Made by a program: the position numbers and the translations under genes
NCBI GenBank assembly: GCA_949127705.1
Contig: CASBQJ010000506.1
Coordinates: forward strand, 1-18,514
DNA from: Synechococcales cyanobacterium PMM_0085
Lineage (GTDB): Bacteria; Cyanobacteriota; Cyanobacteriia; Elainellales; Elainellaceae
Reading direction: 5' to 3'
Length of the DNA stretch: 18,514 bases
Shown here: piece after piece, positions 13,868 through 18,514 of the stretch
Layout of the letters: the number at the start of each line of letters is the position of its first letter
Position numbering within the stretch: position 1 is the first letter of the stretch
Notes under the pieces: model-generated
Told to the model about the DNA's origin: nothing
Seen by the model: the letters and a program-made list of their open reading frames with translations, nothing else
The model's database searches: none

Positions 13868-14254
13868 CAAACCTTTCTGGCGACGTTGATTGGTTAGGTA
13901 TAAATGGATCAGCTATGGCAATTACCATGGCGCTTAGGGCAAACTGGGTTTGGGCTGCTGGCTCTACTATGAAGAAGATCTCAGCATGGCACTATCTCTG
14001 CATCTGCTGAATTCAGAGGATGTTTTATATAGAGTGCCCATGAGCGGCACTTTCTGATAGAAGGGCACCGAGGAAATGTAGATCAAATAAAACATAAGAG
14101 AGCTAATCAATCAACGGTGTAAGCACCTTTTTATAAAAAATCAGAATTAATGCGTAGATAGCCGGATGGATTGATACAGTAAGTAGAGCAATATCAGACC
14201 CTGTTTTAATTCTATAACTTCGTTATTCAGCAATGGCCTAGCTTGAGTTTCCTA
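13868..14254. other. Divergent intergenic region between RsbW-like and phosphatase genes
   Basis: About 390 bp holding the promoters of two divergent genes. No gene is convincing: an ATG at 13904 with weak TTAGGT upstream gives 22 residues, and one at 13915 gives 31. At 14033-14068 two mutually exclusive hairpins are possible, AGTGCC/GGCACT or GTGCCC/GGGCAC. TATAAC near 14213 is a possible -10 for the phosphatase gene. Confidence 0.45.
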
Positions 14255-15409
14255 ATGCCGCAAATTCCTCAAATTTTAATTATTGATGATGACGCCACCA
14301 TTCAAATAGTTTTGATGCGGGCATTAGAAGCCCAAGGCTATAACGTTGCGATCGCCTCAGATGGGAAAACGGGACTAGCCCTCGCACAACAGCTGAAACC
14401 AGCACTGATTGTTTGTGACTGGATGATGCCGGAATATGATGGCTTAGAGGTTTGCCGCCAAGTTAAGGCAGATCAAAATCTTTCCACGACTTTTTTTATT
14501 TTGCTAACGTCACGGGTTGCGATCGAAGATCGAATTCAAGGACTCGATACGGGAGCCGATGACTTTTTAGCGAAGCCAATCGAAATTAATGAATTGCAGG
14601 CACGGGTACGTGCTGGATTACGGCTGCATTTGTTAAGCCAAGATTTACAGATGCAGAAGCAGCTGTTAGAAAAAGAACTAGCAGAAGCGGCTTCCTATGT
14701 GCGATCGCTGCTTCCAAATCCGCTGACGGGAGACGTTAGCATCGATAGTCGTTTTATTCCGTCTAGTCAGCTAGGTGGTGATTGTTTTGACTATTTCTGG
14801 CTGGATCCCGACTATCTAGCCGTTTACTTATTGGATGTATCGGGTCATGGCCTAGGCGCAGCGCTACCATCGATTACGATGCTAAACTTGCTGCGATCGC
14901 AATCTTTGCCAACCGTCAATTTTTATCAGCCCCATGATGTGTTGCGCGGGTTGAACGAAACGTTTCAGATGGATAGCCAGCATGACAAATACTTTACGAT
15001 TTGGTACGGCGTCTACAACCGGGTCAAACGGCAACTTACCTATGCCAGTGCCGGACATCCTCCAGCCATTTTGATTCTGCCCTCACCGCCTAATGGCATC
15101 CCAGCAGACGACGCATTTAACAAATTAGGCACCCCCGGCATTCCAATTGGGATGATCCCGGACGCTAATTTTGTGAGCGATCGCTGTGATATTCCGATAG
15201 GCAGCGCTCTATACATATACAGTGACGGTATTTATGACCTGCCCAACACCCTTAACCAAAGTGCTTGGGGACTCGGTGCCTTTCTAAATCTGCTGGTGCG
15301 CAATGCCCATTCTATGGGTCTCGATCAACTCTTAGAGACCGTGCAAAACCAAAGCAGCAGCAGCAACTTTAGCGACGACCTCTCAATTCTCAAAATTGTA
15401 TTTAATTAA
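14255..15409 (+). CDS. Response regulator with SpoIIE/RsbU-type PP2C phosphatase output
   Basis: 384-residue two-domain signalling protein. The N-terminal receiver (about 5-125) has the acidic pocket Asp11-Asp13, the phospho-acceptor Asp55 in CDWMMP, Thr85 and Lys107 in AKP. A short helical linker (about 130-155) follows, rich in Leu, Gln and Glu and probably a coiled coil. The C-terminal PP2C-like domain (about 165-384) has LGGDCFDY, DVSGHG, SAGHPP, YSDGIYD and DDLSIL, with metal-binding aspartates in place. Such proteins dephosphorylate a STAS antagonist once a sensor kinase phosphorylates the receiver; the histidine kinase is not in this window. The ATG at 14255 is chosen because MPQIPQILIIDDD begins close to the domain; a TTG at 14243 would add four residues and neither has a good ribosome binding site. 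The STAS partner is convergent downstream and the kinase divergent upstream. Confidence 0.93.
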   Translation: MPQIPQILIIDDDATIQIVLMRALEAQGYNVAIASDGKTGLALAQQLKPALIVCDWMMPEYDGLEVCRQVKADQNLSTTFFILLTSRVAIEDRIQGLDTGADDFLAKPIEINELQARVRAGLRLHLLSQDLQMQKQLLEKELAEAASYVRSLLPNPLTGDVSIDSRFIPSSQLGGDCFDYFWLDPDYLAVYLLDVSGHGLGAALPSITMLNLLRSQSLPTVNFYQPHDVLRGLNETFQMDSQHDKYFTIWYGVYNRVKRQLTYASAGHPPAILILPSPPNGIPADDAFNKLGTPGIPIGMIPDANFVSDRCDIPIGSALYIYSDGIYDLPNTLNQSAWGLGAFLNLLVRNAHSMGLDQLLETVQNQSSSSNFSDDLSILKIVFN

Positions 15410-15416
15410 TTTTGTG

Positions 15417-15448
15417 ATTAACGTCTGGCGGCATTAACGTCTAGCTGC
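15417..15448. repeat. Tandem 16-bp duplication after the phosphatase gene
   Basis: ATTAACGTCTGGCGGC at 15417-15432 is followed directly by ATTAACGTCTAGCTGC at 15433-15448, two mismatches in 16. It begins 8 bp after the stop codon. Confidence 0.9.
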
Positions 15449-15455
15449 TTAAGCT

Positions 15456-15515
15456 TAGCCGTGCAAGAACCCACTCCGCTGCAATGAGAAAGCAAAGTGG
15501 GTTCTTGCACGGCTA
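15456..15515. repeat. 20-bp perfect inverted repeat between convergent genes
   Basis: The 20 bases at 15456-15475 are perfectly complementary to 15496-15515, with a 20-nt loop. It lies between the phosphatase and STAS genes, whose 3' ends face each other. It could end transcription from both sides, but neither side has a T run, so a palindromic repeat element is equally likely. Confidence 0.9.
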
Positions 15516-15540
15516 CTACAGCCCATGAACGGTTGAGAGG

Positions 15541-15870
15541 TTAGGACGCTGCAATTGCTAGTAGCGTTTTTTGAAATTCGTCTTGGTCTTTATAAATTTC
15601 GAAGATCAGATCCATGCTCGCCACTTCAAACAAAATTTGGAGCTGTTGATTAAGTGAGCAAATACACAACCTTTTGCCAGTTGCTCGCACTTTCTTCAAG
15701 GCGATTACCAACGCGCCTAGACCAGAACTGTCCATAAAGCTCACATCTTGTAAATCCATCAAGATGATGGAAGCACCCGTATCAACAGCAGCATCGATTT
15801 GTTGATGTAACTGATCAACTTGAGTGCCGTCTATGATACCAACGGGTTGAACAACTTTGATTGGATTCAT
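15541..15870 (-). CDS. STAS-domain anti-sigma factor antagonist
   Basis: 109-residue single STAS domain protein of the SpoIIAA/RsbV type. The phosphorylation loop VSFMDSSGLGAL places Ser48 (or Ser49) after Asp47, as in the family. When this serine is unphosphorylated the protein binds the RsbW-type kinase and frees its target; the kinase inactivates it by phosphorylation and the PP2C phosphatase restores it. Both likely partners are encoded immediately nearby, so the three genes form a complete switch. The N-terminal GIIDGTQVDQLHQQID strand-helix is typical of cyanobacterial members. The ATG at 15870 has only a weak purine tract (GAAGTT) upstream. The 438 bp upstream of it presumably contain its promoter. 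Confidence 0.93.
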   Translation of the reverse strand: MNPIKVVQPVGIIDGTQVDQLHQQIDAAVDTGASIILMDLQDVSFMDSSGLGALVIALKKVRATGKRLCICSLNQQLQILFEVASMDLIFEIYKDQDEFQKTLLAIAAS

Positions 15871-16308
15871 AACTTCAGGTTTGACTTACGATTAAGGACA
15901 ACTAACGAGTACAGAACTGAGATTAGGATCTAAACGATCCTCAAAACATCGCACGCTTTTGTTCTAAAAACCGTACGTTGTCATCCCCTTGACACAGTAA
16001 AAAACTAAATATCGCGAGATAAATAAATAAGCTACTTACCTCTGCGATTCATTACTGCTGATAGTTACTAGGATAGGCGGAGATTCGCGTGCAGTCATCC
16101 GCTAGCAATCGACCTTCAGATAATCTTTACTTGGCACCGCTCCAGATAAAGGTGGTTGAGCTAGCTTAATTAGCATGGGAGCTTGACTAATCATACGTTT
16201 CAGGCTGCGTCTGTCAAAGCCATTACCGAAACCTGAACCTGCTGAATTACACGTAGAAGATTCAGGAGATATACGCAGGATTAGATATATGCAGGATTAA
16301 AAGGCGGC
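15871..16308. other. Intergenic region upstream of the STAS gene
   Basis: No gene of normal size was found in these 438 bp. On the minus strand a short open stretch reads from ATG 16194 to a TAG at 16102 (30 residues, ending QPPLSGAVPSKDYLKVDC); the same frame stays open upstream to about 16300 without a standard start, reading FGNGFDRRSLKRMISQ. Its composition looks protein-like, but there is no ribosome binding site. A tandem 16-bp repeat lies at the right end. Confidence 0.4.
16268..16299. repeat. Tandem 16-bp duplication after the DUF2834-like gene
   Basis: GATATACGCAGGATTA at 16268-16283 is followed by GATATATGCAGGATTA at 16284-16299, one mismatch. It lies 9 bp past the stop codon of the minus-strand gene at 16309. 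Confidence 0.93.
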
Positions 16309-16962
16309 TTAGCGTCCAGATGGATTGTCACGTTGAAGGGCTGGCCGGGTGGAAAGATACGCCAGTGTTCCCAGAAGAGGGGTGAGGGCGATCGCCCAAA
16401 ATAGGCCGTTGTCCTTTAGACCTCGCCGTTCCATGTCATCGCCCAACAGGGCTGGGATCAGTAAGCAGAGTAAGCAAAAATCGAGGCTCATGACGTGAAT
16501 AAAGCGGCTGGTTTGCCACTGCTGCACAAAATCTGCCCAGTTGCCTTGGGTAATGCCGTAGGTGAGCAGCCCTAAAGCAGCAAGCGCGATCGCTCGTCCA
16601 GTCCAGCGAGAATCGACTAGGCGAATCAACCCCGTGGCTTCACCTTGAAAGCTGGAATTGGGCTGTCGCAGTGCCAGATAGGGCAGCAGCGCAAAGGCAC
16701 CGACGGCAAAGGAGCCAATCACAAACGGAAAGGCGCGAACGGTTTGTCCCCGCCCATCAATCAATAGAAAACAGGCATAGACTATCGGTAAAACGCCCAT
16801 GATGTTGAACAGCGCAATCACTAGTGGATTGATGCCATCCCAATTTCCGGTAGAAAGATTTTGGATGAGTGATAGGGTGTCAGGGCGATCGGGTGGGGCA
16901 AAGAGGAACGCATAGGCGATCAATCCAAGCCAGAGGAGCCAGAAGGAGATGCGTTTGGCCAT
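16309..16962 (-). CDS. Multi-pass membrane protein, DUF2834-like
   Basis: 217-residue integral membrane protein resembling the cyanobacterial/plastid DUF2834 family, which has no established function. About six hydrophobic segments are visible: 6-22, 45-68, 77-98, 118-138, 155-172 and 186-204. Conserved-looking blocks are FAPPDRPDT, LSTGNWDGINPL, ALFNIMGVLPIVY, DSRWTGR, QQWQTSRFIHVMSLDFC and PALLGDDMERRGL. The short acidic and aromatic loops between helices are well preserved, which argues for a real conserved role in the membrane. The ATG at 16962 has no clear ribosome binding site. A glutathione S-transferase gene lies 117 bp upstream on the same strand, separated by a repeat hairpin, so co-transcription is uncertain. 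Confidence 0.8.
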   Translation of the reverse strand: MAKRISFWLLWLGLIAYAFLFAPPDRPDTLSLIQNLSTGNWDGINPLVIALFNIMGVLPIVYACFLLIDGRGQTVRAFPFVIGSFAVGAFALLPYLALRQPNSSFQGEATGLIRLVDSRWTGRAIALAALGLLTYGITQGNWADFVQQWQTSRFIHVMSLDFCLLCLLIPALLGDDMERRGLKDNGLFWAIALTPLLGTLAYLSTRPALQRDNPSGR

Positions 16963-16991
16963 AAAAATGGGAGGTTAGGAGCGAGGAAGGG

Positions 16992-17048
16992 AAACGGCAG
17001 TGGTTCAAACGGCAGTGATTCAAACGGCAGTGGTTCAAATCACTGCCG
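16992..17048 (-). repeat. Three 15-bp tandem repeats forming a multi-arm terminator-like hairpin
   Basis: AAACGGCAGTGGTTC occurs at 16992-17006, 17007-17021 (one mismatch) and 17022-17036. AATCACTGCCG at 17038-17048 is complementary to each copy, perfectly over 11 bp to the middle one. Read on the minus strand, one 5' arm can pair with any of three 3' arms, and each 3' arm is followed by TTT. It lies 31 nt after the stop of the glutathione S-transferase gene and could act as its terminator. Confidence 0.88.
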
Positions 17049-17079
17049 CTGCTAGAATATCGAACAGTCTGGCTCAGCG

Positions 17080-17682
17080 CTAGGGCACCTGCATACCGCG
17101 CTGAACGGCGGGACGCGCCTGCACCGTTTCGACCCAGCGCTTGAGATGGGGATGGGCATCGAGGGTGAGTCCTTGAAACTCATGAATGGCTACCCACGGG
17201 AAGATCGCAATATCGGCAATGGAATAGTCGCCGCAGACAAATTCCTGGTCACTCAATTGCCGATCTAGCACGCTGTAAAGGCGAAGGGTTTCTTTTTCGT
17301 AACGGGCGATCGCATAGGGAATTTGCTCAGGTGCGTATCGCCGAAAATGGTTGAGTTGTCCAAACATCGGACCTACACTGCCCATCTGAAACATCAGCCA
17401 TTGCAGCACATTAAACCGAGCCTTGGTATCGCTCGGCAGCAGTTGACCCACCTTTTCGGCTAAGTAAATTAAGATGGCTCCCGACTCAAACACCGTGATC
17501 CCCGCCGCTTGATCCACAATGGCAGGAATTTTACTGTTGGGGTTGATCGCCACAAATTCTGGCGTAAATTGGTCGTCTTTGCGGATGTCGATCACATGCA
17601 CAGAGTAGGGTAACCCAACCTCTTCGAGCATGATGGACGCTTTGCGCCCGTTTGGGGTAGTAAAGGTGTATAGGTCGATCAT
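17080..17682 (-). CDS. Glutathione S-transferase, YfcG/YghU-like
   Basis: 200-residue glutathione S-transferase family protein. The N-terminal thioredoxin-like domain (about 1-80) has TPNGRKASIMLEE, the cis-proline loop NPNSKIPAIVD and the glutathione-binding ESGAILIYLAEK. The helical C-terminal domain (about 90-200) includes QWLMFQMGSVGPMFGQLNHF and the capping motif YSIADIAIFPW. These blocks match the nu-class enzymes YfcG and YghU of E. coli, which bind two glutathiones and reduce disulfides rather than conjugate xenobiotics; the substrate here is unknown. The ATG at 17682 is chosen because MIDLYTF matches the usual start; a GTG at 17694 would add four residues and neither has a strong ribosome binding site. 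It is divergent from the ClC gene across about 290 bp, in which I saw one HIP1 octamer and a repeated AACAATCAAG, but no clear promoter. Confidence 0.9.
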   Translation of the reverse strand: MIDLYTFTTPNGRKASIMLEEVGLPYSVHVIDIRKDDQFTPEFVAINPNSKIPAIVDQAAGITVFESGAILIYLAEKVGQLLPSDTKARFNVLQWLMFQMGSVGPMFGQLNHFRRYAPEQIPYAIARYEKETLRLYSVLDRQLSDQEFVCGDYSIADIAIFPWVAIHEFQGLTLDAHPHLKRWVETVQARPAVQRGMQVP

Positions 17683-17978
17683 TTGGTTAGCCACACTCAG
17701 TAAGAGTAGTCATGCGGTTTGAAGTGAATCTAGATCTGAATCCAGCGATCCATCCTCAAATTACATCCTAGATCCTCGTTGATTGCAATTGCTGAGTTAG
17801 GGGCGATCGCTCACCACTACTGGATCGGTAGGCCAGATTCAATCCACCCTATCCAGTCGAACAATCAAGTTAGAACAATCAAGAGATTTCTCATGCAATT
17901 GGTTTCTAGGTCACACGTCTGAGACCACATCCCCCAAAATAGAAGGAGTAGCACTTCTACCCCCTGCCTCCCCGTACG

Positions 17979-18514
17979 ATGACTCTAACTCCTGATGTTG
18001 AGGGGCAGATTCTGCCTGAACAAACCGCGTCAGGCCAGTCCCCAGTTCGCGTTGGGGCGCTGCTGAATCGAATTCAACCTACGCCCGATACGATCGTTTT
18101 GCTACTGGCCTTGCTGATTGGTACCGGAGCCGGAGCCGGAGTCGTGTTATTTCGATATTTGATCCGCGTTGTGAATCAGCTGATGCTGGGGCAACTGTCG
18201 GGAGTGTTGTCGATCTGGGGGCACTGGACGCTGGCACTGATTCCTATTTTGGGGGGGCTGTTGGTGGGGCTGCTGCGCTGGGCGACCAATGGGTTTGGGC
18301 CAGGGCTATCGGCGTTGATTGAACTCGTGCAAGGGGGACGAGAACTGCTGCCCCTGAAGCCAATCAGCAAAATGTTGGCGGCTGCCCTGTCGCTGGGGAG
18401 CGGGGCATCCCTTGGGCCAGAAGGCCCTAGCGTTGAAATTGGGGCGAGTTTTAGCTTGCTACTGGGGCAGGCGCTCCGGGTCTCGCGCGAGCGGCAGCAG
18501 CTATTGCTAGGAGC
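17979..18514 (+). CDS. ClC family chloride channel/transporter, C-terminus beyond window
   Basis: First 179 residues of a ClC chloride channel or H+/Cl- antiporter, translated by me from the ATG at 17979 to the window end. A hydrophilic N-terminus of about 35 residues precedes the first long hydrophobic segment (about 38-60). The filter motif GSGASLGPEGPSVEIG at 140-155 contains the gating glutamate Glu148; proline precedes it where ClC-ec1 has arginine. The first filter segment reads NGFGPGLS, lacking the serine of the GSGIP motif that coordinates chloride in ClC-ec1. The start follows an in-frame TAG at 17949, so 17979 is the first ATG, although no ribosome binding site is visible. The rest of the channel and any CBS domains lie outside. 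Whether it is a channel or an exchanger cannot be told from this part. Confidence 0.9.
   Translation, partial: MTLTPDVEGQILPEQTASGQSPVRVGALLNRIQPTPDTIVLLLALLIGTGAGAGVVLFRYLIRVVNQLMLGQLSGVLSIWGHWTLALIPILGGLLVGLLRWATNGFGPGLSALIELVQGGRELLPLKPISKMLAAALSLGSGASLGPEGPSVEIGASFSLLLGQALRVSRERQQLLLG

Noticed and set aside
13904..14010. Two small open frames (22 and 31 residues) between the kinase and phosphatase genes
   Set aside because: Weak or no ribosome binding site and overlapping frames; nothing supports expression.

Overview
The window is cyanobacterial chromosome, most likely from a filamentous Leptolyngbya- or Oscillatoria-type lineage. Evidence is the photosystem II genes (psbB, psbT, psbM), the cyanobacterial pairing nrdR-rps1 with a three-domain S1, and about 19 copies (counted by eye) of the HIP1 octamer GCGATCGC in 18.5 kb. 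The genus is inference; the phylum is secure. No rRNA, tRNA, CRISPR array, transposase or phage gene was seen.

Layout. 1-2.5 kb: the 5' part of a PdeM-like metallophosphoesterase (-), a half-size EamA transporter (+), an unrecognised membrane/coiled-coil protein (-), then about 700 bp without a recognisable gene. 2.5-5.5 kb: a secreted GH5 glycosidase with a (Ser-Pro)24 linker and a CBM2-like domain, then an orphan beta-class DNA methyltransferase. 5.6-8.4 kb: photosystem II block with psbM and a 2Fe-2S ferredoxin on the minus strand, divergent from psbB-psbT. 8.6-12.8 kb: housekeeping genes nrdR, rps1, a HAD phosphatase and metK, all on plus. 13.0-15.9 kb: cutA followed by a partner-switching set: RsbW-like kinase (-), REC-SpoIIE phosphatase (+) and STAS antagonist (-). 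16.3-18.5 kb: a DUF2834-like membrane protein, a YfcG-type glutathione S-transferase (both -) and the start of a ClC chloride channel (+).

How the genes work together. CP47, PsbT and PsbM are subunits of one photosystem II complex. The kinase, phosphatase and STAS protein form a complete phosphorylation switch whose output is not encoded here; cyanobacteria lack a SigB-type pathway, so the target is probably something other than a classical anti-sigma partner. The remaining genes are mostly single transcription units separated by strong hairpins.

The most distinctive non-coding signal is a set of four short tandem repeats (units of 14-16 bp), each just downstream of a stop codon, together with hairpins in which one arm is duplicated so that several pairings compete. 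No clearly novel defence or mobile system was found. The partner-switching set and these 3'-end repeat structures are the best leads.
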